Of a stretch of 64,000 bases of DNA, positions 45,249 to 54,513 are shown piece after piece. The stretch comes from DAORHV01 sp964513925 (GTDB lineage: Bacteria; Patescibacteriota; Gracilibacteria; Peribacterales; Peribacteraceae), in assembly GCA_964513925.1 (NCBI GenBank), contig CAZENR010000003.1, positions 38,295 through 102,294 of the forward strand, given 5' to 3'. The number at the start of each line of letters is the position of its first letter. Position 1 is the first letter of the stretch. The position numbers and the translations under genes were made by a program. The notes beneath the pieces were generated by a model. That model had not been told where the DNA came from, made no database searches, and saw only the letters and a list, made by a program, of their open reading frames with translations.

Positions 45249-47732
45249 ATGCAGACACTACTGACACTCATCGGCATTGCGGCGGCAGGGTACTTCGGTA
45301 CCCGGCACGCACTGCGTATGATGCGCCGGCGTGAAGACCGCAAGCGCGAGAAGCAATTGGTGTTCCTACAAATCCTCATGCCGAAAAAAGAAGGCAAGGA
45401 AGACAAGGAGCAGGAATCCGAGCAATTCTCGACCGGCAAGGACTTTAAAGAGGTGCTCGGCGTCATGGACCACCTGTACCAAACGCTGGGGAGCCTTGCG
45501 GAAAACAGCATCGAACGTCATTGGAAAGGTTCGCCGTTCTTCTCGGTTGAATACGCCGCATTGGCCGGGGAAATTCTCATCTTCTTGGTCGCCCCGCGTC
45601 GCATCGTCCCCATCATCGAGAAGCAAATCACTTCGTTCTATCCCGACGCCGTCATCGACGAGGTGGAGGACTACAACATCTTCACCAAGAATTCGGTGAC
45701 GGCATCCACGTACCTGCTGCCTTCCAAGAAGTACGTCTACCCGTTCAAGACGTACCAGCACTTAAAGAGCGACCCGTTCAATGCCATTACCAACGCCTTC
45801 TCCAAGCTGAACAAGAACGAAGGTGCCGCAATTCAAATTGTGCTCAGGCCGCTGCTCCCAAAGTGGCAACAGAAGGTGCAAAAGGAAGCCCAAAAACTTC
45901 TGAACCCAAAGAAAGGCTCGGGCTTTGTATGGTGGAACCCCATGTCGTGGATGATCATGTTGTTCGACATGTTCACCTCCACCGACGGCAAAGATCAATT
46001 CGGTGAGTCTTCCAGCAATGAGCGCATTACGCAGATGGTGGAAGAAATGAGTAAAGCCATGGACGAAAAAGCCAACGCTCCGGGGTTCCGTGCCGTCATT
46101 CGCATTGTCGCATCTTCGGAAACGCAGGAGCGCGCCAATATGCTGCTGGATACGGTTATTGGCAGCTTCTCGCAGTTTAACGATGTGCGTGGCAACAGCT
46201 TCAAGCGCACGCGATACCATTCCAACACCGATCTCATTTACCGGTTTATCCGCCGCAATCCGGGGCGTCCCCGCTGGCAGCGTTGGTTTACGCCGAAATA
46301 CCTGCTTGGCACCGGAGAGCTGGCAAGCTTCTTCCACTTCCCGAACATCAAGTACAACAAGGTATCCACCATCAAGTGGCAGAACTTCAAAATCGCCCCG
46401 TGTCCGAAGAACATCCCTGAAGAAGGATTATTCCTGGGATACAACACCTACCGCGGAGAACGAAAGAAAATCTTCATGAAGAACGAAGACCGCTTCCGCC
46501 ACTTCTACGTCATCGGTCAGACGGGTACCGGAAAGTCTTCGGTCATTCAGCTCATGGCCAGGCAGGACTTCCATGCAAAGAAAGGCATTTGCGTAGTGGA
46601 TCCTCACGGCTCGCTGATCGAAGACCTATTCCCGTACATCCCACGCGATAGAGCCGACGACATCATCTACTTTAACCCAGCAGACACCGCCCGCCCTATG
46701 GGCCTCAACATGCTGGAAGGCAAGACCGATGAAGAGCGCGACCTTATCGCATTGGATGCCATGAACATGATGGTGAAGATGTTCGGCGAGGAGATCTTCG
46801 GACCGCGTATCCAGGACTACTTCCGAAACGGCTGTCTCACGCTCATGGCCGACGAAGACGAAGGCGGCGCCATTACCGATTTGGTGCGCCTGTTTACGGA
46901 TGACGAATGGGGAAAGTATAAGGTAGCGAAAGTGAAGAACCCCATCGTAAAGTCTTTCTGGGACAAGCAGATGGCTTCCACCGGCCAGCGCGAAAAGCAG
47001 GAAATGATCCCCTATTTCGCAGCAAAATTCGGACAATTCACCACTAACACCCTCATTCGTAACATCGTGGGGCAGGTGAAGAGTTCCTTCGACTTCCAGG
47101 AAGTGATGGACGGCCAGAAGATCGTGCTCATGAACCTTTCAAAAGGTCTCATCGGCGACGTGAACAGCAAGCTCTTGGGTATGATTATCGTCAACAAAAT
47201 TCAGGTAGCTGCCATGCGTCGGCAGCGCCAGGAAAGCAAGGCGCGTAAAGACTTCTTCTTGTACATCGACGAGTTCCAGAACTACGTCACCGACTCCATT
47301 GAGTCCATCCTGTCCGAAGCACGTAAGTACCGCTTGGGACTGATTATCGCTCACCAGTATTTGGATCAGCTGGAAAAAGACAGCAAGCTTTCCGGGGCGG
47401 TAAACTTAAAGAGCGCGGTCTTCGGTAACGTGGGCACGATGATGCTCTACAAAATCGGCCCGCAGGACGCCGAATTCTGCGCCAAAGAGCTGTCACCGGT
47501 GTTCAGCGAACAAGACTTGGTCAACCTGGATAACTTCAAGGCTTGCATCAAGCTTTCAGTGGACGGACAGCCATCGCGTCCGTTCTCCATGGAGGTTCCC
47601 AAACCTTGGCTGGAAACAACCTATGCAAAAGATGCAAAAGCCGTGGAAGCCTATAAGCAGCTTTCGCGCCTGAAATTCGGCCGCGATAAGGAATTTGTAG
47701 ATCGCGAAATCATCCGCCGCATCGGCGCGTAA
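45249..47732 (+). CDS. VirB4/TraG-type (DUF87-like) ATPase, paralogue of the gene at 22388-25010
   Basis: An 827-aa protein with one N-terminal membrane helix (LLTLIGIAAAGYFGTRHAL). A domain shared with the other copy contains PIIEKQITSFYPDAVI. The motor domain has Walker A GQTGTGKSSVIQL (about residue 422), CVVDPHGSLIEDLF, a Walker B strand FFLYIDEFQNY (about 667) and ILSEARKYRLGLIIAHQY. It is related to conjugative coupling and VirB4 ATPases, but no relaxase, pilin or channel gene is nearby. The start at 45249 lies 33 bp after the preceding stop. It sits exactly between the two repeat copies, so recombination between them would remove it. Confidence 0.87.
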   Translation: MQTLLTLIGIAAAGYFGTRHALRMMRRREDRKREKQLVFLQILMPKKEGKEDKEQESEQFSTGKDFKEVLGVMDHLYQTLGSLAENSIERHWKGSPFFSVEYAALAGEILIFLVAPRRIVPIIEKQITSFYPDAVIDEVEDYNIFTKNSVTASTYLLPSKKYVYPFKTYQHLKSDPFNAITNAFSKLNKNEGAAIQIVLRPLLPKWQQKVQKEAQKLLNPKKGSGFVWWNPMSWMIMLFDMFTSTDGKDQFGESSSNERITQMVEEMSKAMDEKANAPGFRAVIRIVASSETQERANMLLDTVIGSFSQFNDVRGNSFKRTRYHSNTDLIYRFIRRNPGRPRWQRWFTPKYLLGTGELASFFHFPNIKYNKVSTIKWQNFKIAPCPKNIPEEGLFLGYNTYRGERKKIFMKNEDRFRHFYVIGQTGTGKSSVIQLMARQDFHAKKGICVVDPHGSLIEDLFPYIPRDRADDIIYFNPADTARPMGLNMLEGKTDEERDLIALDAMNMMVKMFGEEIFGPRIQDYFRNGCLTLMADEDEGGAITDLVRLFTDDEWGKYKVAKVKNPIVKSFWDKQMASTGQREKQEMIPYFAAKFGQFTTNTLIRNIVGQVKSSFDFQEVMDGQKIVLMNLSKGLIGDVNSKLLGMIIVNKIQVAAMRRQRQESKARKDFFLYIDEFQNYVTDSIESILSEARKYRLGLIIAHQYLDQLEKDSKLSGAVNLKSAVFGNVGTMMLYKIGPQDAEFCAKELSPVFSEQDLVNLDNFKACIKLSVDGQPSRPFSMEVPKPWLETTYAKDAKAVEAYKQLSRLKFGRDKEFVDREIIRRIGA

Positions 47733-47769
47733 TCCCTGAAAAACCCGCATGGAAAAAACGGCGTTTTTG

Positions 47770-47778
47770 TGATAGAAT
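47770..47778 (+). promoter_or_regulatory. Extended -10 promoter TGATAGAAT
   Basis: TG-A-TAGAAT lies 24 bp before the GTG start at 47803. The GCGTTTTTGTG upstream is shared with the promoter of surface protein 1. Confidence 0.55.
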
Positions 47779-47802
47779 ACTTGAAAAGACACATCAATCT
47801 CC

Positions 47803-50800
47803 GTGAATCGCTCATCCCTCGTCACCGGCGCGATTGCTGTTGCATTGTTCGCTGCATCGGCCGCCCTTGTCTTGCCGCAGGCAGAAGGCACGGTGTGGTT
47901 GTTTTCCAGCATGGCAGCCATAGTAATTGTGACGCCGGAATACGCGTTGCTCACTTTCTCGGTCGCCGTGATTGCCGTAGCGCTTCTGGCACAGTGGCAA
48001 CGGCTCATTGAACAGCATCGACTACATGTGTTTATCGATACTCCGGCGCAGTATTTGCAGCACCCGAAGCGTAACGAATTGCTGGCCACAGGCTCATGTT
48101 CCGGAGCGTTGCTGGCATTGTTTGTTCTGCTGACCGGACGCGTGTATACCGCATTGCCGTTCAACTACACGCTTTTCAGCAGCACCACTGAGACAAACCG
48201 CAGTCTTGCTGTCATCATGGCCGACTTCGACGGAGACGGAGACTTAGACTACACCGTCGGCAATGTAGACGGTGGGCCCGCAAAGCTGGATTTGTACCTC
48301 AATGACGGTGCTGGAAGTTATTCGCATTCTACCTATGGACGCTCGAATCAATTTAAGGATTTTGCCGCCGGAGATGTAGATGGAGATGGAGATATTGATG
48401 TAGTGGGCGCATACGACACCAATTGTGACCGTGTGTTCTTCAACAACGGTTCTGGCGTATTTACCGATCCAGGCGACATGACCGAATGTGCCAGATTCGG
48501 CGCTAGCAGCAGCGTGGTAGAGCTTTCTGACGTAGACCAAGACGGCGACCTAGACCGCATCACCATGAGCGATGCCTACACGTTGACTGAAGCCGTGGAA
48601 CTGAATAATGGCAATGGCGGCTTTACGAACGTGCCATCAGTGTTACCGCCTGCTTGGGCCATGACCATGGCCGACTACAACAGCGACGGTGCCGTGGACT
48701 TGGCATTCACTAATCCGAACGGACACAACGTGTACATCTACGCCAACAGCGGAACGGGATCCTTCACGCAGCTGTGGTCTGACACCATCGTCACAACCCC
48801 GTACAACAAGAATCTGGTTTCCGGAGACATTGACGGCGATGGTGACATCGACCTGATCTTATCGGGAGAAAATGGCCAGCTGTACCCTATTACCAACAAT
48901 GGCACCGGCATCATGACGATAGGTTCGGCACTCTCGCCCACGCAGACACGCAACATGGCGCTGGTAGATGGGGATATCGACGGAGACTTGGATATGATTT
49001 ACGGAGCGTATGACATTGGGGCGACGATTGGAGGAACGAGCCTATGGCTCAATAACGGCTCAGGTATATTTAGTAATGGCAACACACCAACAACAGAGCG
49101 TGGTGACTGCACGACGGCTGTAGCAGTAGGTGATATCGATGGCGATTTCGACCCAGATTACGTTACTGCAAACGAGTCTGCAGACTGTTTTACTGGGGGT
49201 GCGGCAAACCGCATCTACGTTTCAGACGCAGCTCCTGCCCAAGCGAACCCGGCTCCATCGGCGCCGGCAAGCGGCTTCTCGGCAACAGGAAGCGTACGTA
49301 CGGCGGGTACTGAGCAAATGTATGCCGGTGCGGGCTCCGCAGATGCATCCGCAGGAACTGCTGCCTGGTCTTCGACAATAAACATTGTGTCCAGTGACAA
49401 CTCCTGGGCAACGTCGGATATTGCCGGAATCGCGTCAAGCTACTTCCTTGTGGGCAGTAGTATGGGATTCAACATACCCACCGGCTCCGAAATTACCGGC
49501 GTAAAAGTGGAGTGGGAAAAGCGCGCAACTGCGGTAACTAGTCCAATTTATGACAGTGCGGTACGCCTGTATGTGGGCGGCGTGATCAACGGTACCAACC
49601 ATGCAACCGGCACACAGTGGCCAACGGCGATCGATTTGTACTCAAGCTATGGCGGATCCACCGATGACTGGGGGGTAACCCTGACACCAGCAATCGTCAA
49701 CGCCGGCGATTTCGGCGCCGTAATCAGTGCCAATAAGCCCACTGGCGTAGACACCACCACGGCATTCGTCGACACCGTTCGCATGACCGTGTACTACATG
49801 AGCGGAGCCAACGTACGACTGTACTGGGGTTCCGGATCCGACGCCAACACGCCTGCTCGCCAACTGCAGTACCAGGTGCGCGTGGGCACGGTAAGTAACG
49901 GTAACGATATCGTTTCCGGGAAAACCACGAGCCCAAACTACACCGACAGGCTTATGCCCAACGGCCAAAGCCGAACACGGGCATTGAACAATCTCGCCTG
50001 TAACCAAACCTACTACTGGGCCGTACGCACGGTAGACAGCGGACTGCGCACAAGTGCAGAGTCCGCGGAGCAAACATTCACCGTTGGCACAGACTGTATG
50101 GGCGGAGGCGGTGGCGGCACCACAGGCGGCAGTACCGGCGGGGGTGGCAGCAGCAGCGTTGGCGGGGGTGGCGGCGTTGGATACTGGCTGGGCGTGGGGA
50201 GCAACGGCGATACGCAGACGGAGGAGCTGAACGCAGTGCCGACAGGAACGCTGAAAGGCAAGATCTTCGTGGATGTGAACGGCAACGGCAAGCAGGAACA
50301 AGGCGAGCGCGGCGGGTTTGGCGGGGTACGGGTGGAGGTGGAAGGAACGGACATCCGGGGAGAAGACGTCAGCCGCAGCGTGGTGACCGATACGCAGGGG
50401 GCATTCGTCCTGGCTGTTCCCGCGGGCAGCTACCACGTACGTGCGGTGGAAACCGGCGGCAAGCTCAGCGGCTTTGCCATGGTGCAGGCCGACGGGATTT
50501 CCGTAACGGTGGAAGGTGGCGCACAGGCGGAGGCGTGGGTGGGCGTGCGCAGCCAGAAGTTTGTGGGGACCTCATACAAGCCATGCCTGCAGGTGGGTAC
50601 GGTAGAGACTGACGGGACGACCGACCTTGCCCAGGCGTTGCTCAACGGACTGGAGACGATCTACGGGCAGAAGCTGGTAGGCGAGGAAGGATTGCAAGGA
50701 CCACTGGTGAGCCGCAAACAGTTCTTCGAACTGCTTACGGGTACTCAGTGTTTGAAGCTGGAGAAGAGCGGCGAGGCGTTAAAGCAGCAGCTGCGCAGTG

Positions 50801-52089
50801 CCGCCAAGGAACGTGGCTGGTCGCAGGCGGTGCTGCATGACGCGGCGGTGCCCGAGGGATTGGGCAGCGGCTGGCGCAGCAGCGTGTATGCGCTCCTGGC
50901 TGCCGGCGTGCCGGCTGGACGCAGTGCGGGCAAGGAGCTGGTCGCAGATCCCGAGGCGCCCATTACCAAGCGCGAGGCCATGGCGATGGTGGCTGCGGTA
51001 CTCAAGCTGGAGCCGGTCACCGGGGAAGAGGTGGCACTGCCGCCGGATGCCCTGGAGGGCGACAAGGAGGCAGGTGTGTTTGGCGCACTCAAGAAGATCG
51101 GCGTACTGCCAAAGGGGTTTGAAGTCGCACTGGCAGGCGGCATGACGCCATCGGAAGCCAGCGAGCTCTTGGTAAAGGCCGCGTTTGCCGGAGGGAAATT
51201 AGCCATGACCGCATCTGCCGACGAAGAGCAGTGGGAACCGGTAGGGTTACCGGCGTACCTGGAGGCAGCCGGGATAGGCGCCAGGCGCGCATGTTTGGTA
51301 CAGGATGGATCGCGGGCATTGGCTGTGCGCAGCGACGTGCTCCCCAACGCTCCAGGGCAGTTGTTCCAGCGACTCAGCCTGCTGCTGTCGTTGGGAATGA
51401 AAGATGAAGAAGGTCGTTTCCGCTGGCTGCTGACCGGAAGCCGGCCGGGTGAGTACGGTGTCCGGGCCGGCATCATCGGCATCGGGGAACGCAAGCCCGT
51501 GACGTGGGCGGCGCTCAGCGACATCGGCATGAAGTTCACCTGCCATCCGCTGGAGAGCTACCAGGAAGCGCTGCTGCGGACGGGCGGAGGAGGAGTAGAC
51601 GTGAGTCAGGGAGGAACCGCCAACGTCATCTTTGCACCGGACCGCCTGTTTAACACGCCAGATGGTCCGGGGTACGTGCAGCGCGTGGTGCACAGCATGC
51701 AGCGTCCGGTACGGCAGTTCGATCTGTCGCCGGTGACGTTTGCCAAGGAGCTGACGCTGGAGCCCGCACGTGACATCGGCGGTGTGGTGAGCTTGGGCGA
51801 AGGCAGCAAGATGCTGGCGTCGTTCATTCTCTACACACGCGTGCAGGAGGGCGTACTGGGACGCGTGGAGGCCGAGGGAATTCTGTCGGATCTGTCCACG
51901 GCGATCTTGAGCGAGTTGAGCGGGGTGCCGAAGGAGGAGGCATGGCGAAAGGCGGGGGCGAACAAGGCCCAGGCACTGACGTGGAGCCAGCTGATTACGG
52001 TGCTGTCGGACGTGCTGGGACCGGAGATGGCGGATACGCCGCTAGAGGTACTGCCCCAGGGAGAGGCGTGGTGGGGGGTGCTGCGCTAG
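47803..52089 (+). CDS. Giant surface protein 2: FG-GAP propeller protein sharing its C-terminus with protein 1
   Basis: A 1,428-aa protein starting at GTG. Three N-terminal hydrophobic helices are followed by seven FG-GAP repeats (ADFDGDGDLDYTV, GDVDGDGDIDVV, SDVDQDGDLDRI, ADYNSDGAVDLAF, GDIDGDGDIDLIL, DIDGDLDMIYG, GDIDGDFDPDYV). A beta-sandwich (VRLYVGGVINGT) and an Fn3-like module (LQYQVRVGTV...YYWAVRTVDSG) come next, then the identical 661-codon C-terminal region. The N-terminal 766 residues are homologous to but clearly diverged from protein 1. Its TAG overlaps the convergent sortase stop at a shared CTAG. Confidence 0.85.
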   Translation: MNRSSLVTGAIAVALFAASAALVLPQAEGTVWLFSSMAAIVIVTPEYALLTFSVAVIAVALLAQWQRLIEQHRLHVFIDTPAQYLQHPKRNELLATGSCSGALLALFVLLTGRVYTALPFNYTLFSSTTETNRSLAVIMADFDGDGDLDYTVGNVDGGPAKLDLYLNDGAGSYSHSTYGRSNQFKDFAAGDVDGDGDIDVVGAYDTNCDRVFFNNGSGVFTDPGDMTECARFGASSSVVELSDVDQDGDLDRITMSDAYTLTEAVELNNGNGGFTNVPSVLPPAWAMTMADYNSDGAVDLAFTNPNGHNVYIYANSGTGSFTQLWSDTIVTTPYNKNLVSGDIDGDGDIDLILSGENGQLYPITNNGTGIMTIGSALSPTQTRNMALVDGDIDGDLDMIYGAYDIGATIGGTSLWLNNGSGIFSNGNTPTTERGDCTTAVAVGDIDGDFDPDYVTANESADCFTGGAANRIYVSDAAPAQANPAPSAPASGFSATGSVRTAGTEQMYAGAGSADASAGTAAWSSTINIVSSDNSWATSDIAGIASSYFLVGSSMGFNIPTGSEITGVKVEWEKRATAVTSPIYDSAVRLYVGGVINGTNHATGTQWPTAIDLYSSYGGSTDDWGVTLTPAIVNAGDFGAVISANKPTGVDTTTAFVDTVRMTVYYMSGANVRLYWGSGSDANTPARQLQYQVRVGTVSNGNDIVSGKTTSPNYTDRLMPNGQSRTRALNNLACNQTYYWAVRTVDSGLRTSAESAEQTFTVGTDCMGGGGGGTTGGSTGGGGSSSVGGGGGVGYWLGVGSNGDTQTEELNAVPTGTLKGKIFVDVNGNGKQEQGERGGFGGVRVEVEGTDIRGEDVSRSVVTDTQGAFVLAVPAGSYHVRAVETGGKLSGFAMVQADGISVTVEGGAQAEAWVGVRSQKFVGTSYKPCLQVGTVETDGTTDLAQALLNGLETIYGQKLVGEEGLQGPLVSRKQFFELLTGTQCLKLEKSGEALKQQLRSAAKERGWSQAVLHDAAVPEGLGSGWRSSVYALLAAGVPAGRSAGKELVADPEAPITKREAMAMVAAVLKLEPVTGEEVALPPDALEGDKEAGVFGALKKIGVLPKGFEVALAGGMTPSEASELLVKAAFAGGKLAMTASADEEQWEPVGLPAYLEAAGIGARRACLVQDGSRALAVRSDVLPNAPGQLFQRLSLLLSLGMKDEEGRFRWLLTGSRPGEYGVRAGIIGIGERKPVTWAALSDIGMKFTCHPLESYQEALLRTGGGGVDVSQGGTANVIFAPDRLFNTPDGPGYVQRVVHSMQRPVRQFDLSPVTFAKELTLEPARDIGGVVSLGEGSKMLASFILYTRVQEGVLGRVEAEGILSDLSTAILSELSGVPKEEAWRKAGANKAQALTWSQLITVLSDVLGPEMADTPLEVLPQGEAWWGVLR
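50101..52083 (+). repeat. 1,983-bp perfect direct repeat, copy B
   Basis: Second copy of 43225-45207, in the same orientation and reading frame. Confidence 0.95.
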
Positions 52090-53438
52090 CGCAACGCCAC
52101 CATATCGATGGGCACTGCGTGCACCAAGTAACGCTGCGAAATACTGTCTGGGGGCCAGCATGTGTAGAGAATAAGCTCCTCACCGTTATTATCGGGCTCG
52201 AACGCGGAGGTATCTTTATTGGAAACGGCGCGCTTGCTGATGACCTGGTACACGTAGAGATGCTTGTCGTAGGTAACGTACACCTTGTCGCCAACGGCCA
52301 ATTTATTGATGGTACGGAAGATCTTGGTGAACTTGGATAAATCCCACGGATAACCGCTGCTGTGTCCGTAAATCATGATCTTGCTGCCTTGGCCCGGGTA
52401 GGCAAACAAATGTCCGACTCCGGTCTGCAGCGGAGCCAGCACCCCCTTCTGCGAAGTAGGGTCGCTTGGATGGGTGACGGTAAGATCCTGGATACCAAGA
52501 CTCGGGATGGAGACGGCGAATTTCTGGCTCGAGGCAAAACGGGCTGCAGCGGTGCCGTCTACGACACCGGTGTGCGTGGCGCGGCGCACTTGCTGCTGGG
52601 GCTGAGCCGCCTGCACTTGCGGGACATATTGCTGTTGCTGAACTTGCTGCTGCACCGGCTGCTGTACTGGTTGGTATGCGGGCTGCTGCACTGTTGAAGG
52701 CTGTTGTACGGGTTGGTAGACGGGCTGCTGCACGACTGGTTGCGGTGTCACAACCTGGGAAGCAGGCTGCTGCACGACAACTTGCGGCTGCGAAGAAGAT
52801 GCAACAGAAAGAACAACAGGCTGTGGTGTGCGCAAACGGTACATGAGCGTAAAGAATTGCCCGCGCGTTATTGCACCGCCTACCTGCATACGCGAAGACT
52901 CATCCAGTACATTGCGCTCGATTGCAGCATTGATGTACGGCGTAAACCACTGTCCTGGGACGTTGTTGATCGTCGGTGAGGTGCGGTATGTATTCGAGCC
53001 CTGGATTCCCTGCGACTTCAGTGCCAACGCGATAGCCTCCTCGGTGCGCAGCCAGGAGTGTGGGCGGAACAGGTTATCGGGGTAACCGGTCACCATGCCA
53101 TGCGCGAATGCCACTTCTACGTACGGTGCATACCATGCACGCTGATCGATGTCGGAAAACAACGCAATTGCAGGCATGTTGGCACGGGTGTCGGCAAGCT
53201 CGCTCTGCAAATTCGTCTTGGCGTTCACCACGACTTTCAGCCCCTCGGCACGGTTCATGCGACCATACGGACGCGTCGTACCATCCGGATACCCCGACAC
53301 AATCCCCTCGCCGGCCAACGCCAAAATGGCAGATTCGTACGGCGAGCCGTCCAGATCCACGAATGCCGCATGCACGCTGGCCATTGGCAGCACCATGGCT
53401 ACCGCAAGCACAAGCGCAAGAACGCTGCGAAAACGCAT
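52086..53438 (-). CDS. SLH-anchored sortase
   Basis: A 450-aa exported transpeptidase. Signal peptide (ALVLAVAMVLPMASVHA), then three SLH repeats (ESAILALAGEGIVSGYPDG; YAPYVEVAFAHGMVTGYPDN; FTPYINAAIERNVLD), a 100-residue Gln/Pro/Val-rich linker, and a class D/E-like sortase domain. The catalytic histidine is in IYGHSSGYPW, the cysteine in LILYTCWPP and the arginine in SQRYLVHAV. Sortases usually attach LPxTG proteins, but no clear sorting signal is present on the neighbouring giant proteins. TTGACA-16-TAAAAT ends 8 bp before the ATG, the best consensus promoter in the window. Confidence 0.88.
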   Translation of the reverse strand: MRFRSVLALVLAVAMVLPMASVHAAFVDLDGSPYESAILALAGEGIVSGYPDGTTRPYGRMNRAEGLKVVVNAKTNLQSELADTRANMPAIALFSDIDQRAWYAPYVEVAFAHGMVTGYPDNLFRPHSWLRTEEAIALALKSQGIQGSNTYRTSPTINNVPGQWFTPYINAAIERNVLDESSRMQVGGAITRGQFFTLMYRLRTPQPVVLSVASSSQPQVVVQQPASQVVTPQPVVQQPVYQPVQQPSTVQQPAYQPVQQPVQQQVQQQQYVPQVQAAQPQQQVRRATHTGVVDGTAAARFASSQKFAVSIPSLGIQDLTVTHPSDPTSQKGVLAPLQTGVGHLFAYPGQGSKIMIYGHSSGYPWDLSKFTKIFRTINKLAVGDKVYVTYDKHLYVYQVISKRAVSNKDTSAFEPDNNGEELILYTCWPPDSISQRYLVHAVPIDMVALR

Positions 53439-53446
53439 AGTAGCGT

Positions 53447-53474
53447 ATTTTAAATTATTTTCGATTTTTGTCAA
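53447..53474 (-). promoter_or_regulatory. Consensus promoter TTGACA-16-TAAAAT of the sortase gene
   Basis: A perfect -35 and near-perfect -10 on the minus strand, 8 bp before the ATG at 53438. Confidence 0.7.
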
Positions 53475-53478
53475 TATC

Positions 53479-54435
53479 TTATTGACGCTTCGCAACAATG
53501 CATCGAATGCCGCTTAAGTGCAGTTCTACAGAGCCGTCTGGAAGTTCTCGAATACCCTTGGACCCGTCATCGTTTACGCCGGGTAATGCCGTAATGCTTG
53601 CAGCGCCGCCGGTAATCCACGACATACATACGCGCTCCTTCTCGGCCGCAGTACCAGGAGTCCGCTTCAGTCTTTCCATAAGCTCTCGACGCACCGTGGG
53701 AACATACAACGTATCGCGCTCGATACGCAGACCCTCCTGCTGCATCTGCTCCGTAAATTCTGTCGGTTGGGTTCCGTAGTCTTTGCGCAGCTGGGGAAAG
53801 AACTTTTCCATGCATTTGGGCCGCTCACAATAGACAACGGATCCGCCCGGCATGACCGTTTTTGCGGCGGTACGTAACAAATGTTCGCGTACAGGCTGAG
53901 GCAAGTAGCGCAACACGTGGGCAAACAAGCAGCTGCCGACTTCGCGCTGCTGGATGATATGCAGCAGCTTTGCAATTTCCTCGCGCCCCTGTTGAATTGT
54001 CGCGTCCTCGGCAGTCGCCGAAAACGGATAACGCATCAACGACTCCAACGCCGAACGTAATGACTGCTCTCCCCACAGCTGAAACGGCAAGCGTCGCAAG
54101 TCGGCTCGCACCCAGTCGTGGAATGGGGCTTCAGATTCTGGCCAACCGTAGGCAATAGATAGCACCGACAACTTCCTGTCACGAAGATCTTCCGACTTGA
54201 TTGGCCTGGGCCTTGCCCCTGCTCCGACTTCCAGAATTTGCGAACCAGGTGGCGTATGCTCAAGTAACAACGCATGTAGGACGCGCTTGTGCATGGCATC
54301 GCTCGGGTAGCCCCCTTGGGCTTCCTTGGCTCCGCGCCATTCATTCGCATGGAACTCGGGTGTTTCACACCACGTCCTATGAGGGCCGGCTTCCGGCTCA
54401 CATTCGCCTACACGCAGAAGATCGATTCGTTGCAT
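53479..54435 (-). CDS. SAM-dependent methyltransferase-like protein (318 aa)
   Basis: The fold is suggested by QILEVGAGARPRP (motif I, about residue 70), an acidic HDWVRADLRRLPF segment, and FAHVLRYLPQPVREHLL followed by VMPGGSVVYCER (post-motif strand). The C-terminal 90 residues are extra. The substrate is unknown. TTGACT-17-TGTAAT lies 7 bp before the ATG. Confidence 0.72.
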   Translation of the reverse strand: MQRIDLLRVGECEPEAGPHRTWCETPEFHANEWRGAKEAQGGYPSDAMHKRVLHALLLEHTPPGSQILEVGAGARPRPIKSEDLRDRKLSVLSIAYGWPESEAPFHDWVRADLRRLPFQLWGEQSLRSALESLMRYPFSATAEDATIQQGREEIAKLLHIIQQREVGSCLFAHVLRYLPQPVREHLLRTAAKTVMPGGSVVYCERPKCMEKFFPQLRKDYGTQPTEFTEQMQQEGLRIERDTLYVPTVRRELMERLKRTPGTAAEKERVCMSWITGGAASITALPGVNDDGSKGIRELPDGSVELHLSGIRCIVAKRQ

Positions 54436-54442
54436 TGTAGCT

Positions 54443-54471
54443 ATTACATAACAAAGTTAATATTTAGTCAA
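54443..54471 (-). promoter_or_regulatory. Promoter TTGACT-17-TGTAAT
   Basis: Minus-strand promoter ending 7 bp before the ATG at 54435. The 13-mer ATTGACTAAATAT at the -35 also occurs at 20458-20470. Confidence 0.5.
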
Positions 54472-54495
54472 TCTTCGAATCTTTTGCGCACACCA

Positions 54496-54504
54496 TGCTA
54501 TGAT
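54496..54504 (+). promoter_or_regulatory. Extended -10 promoter TGCTATGAT of ychF
   Basis: TG-C-TATGAT ends 9 bp before the ATG at 54514. Confidence 0.5.
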
Positions 54505-54513
54505 CCGGCGTCT

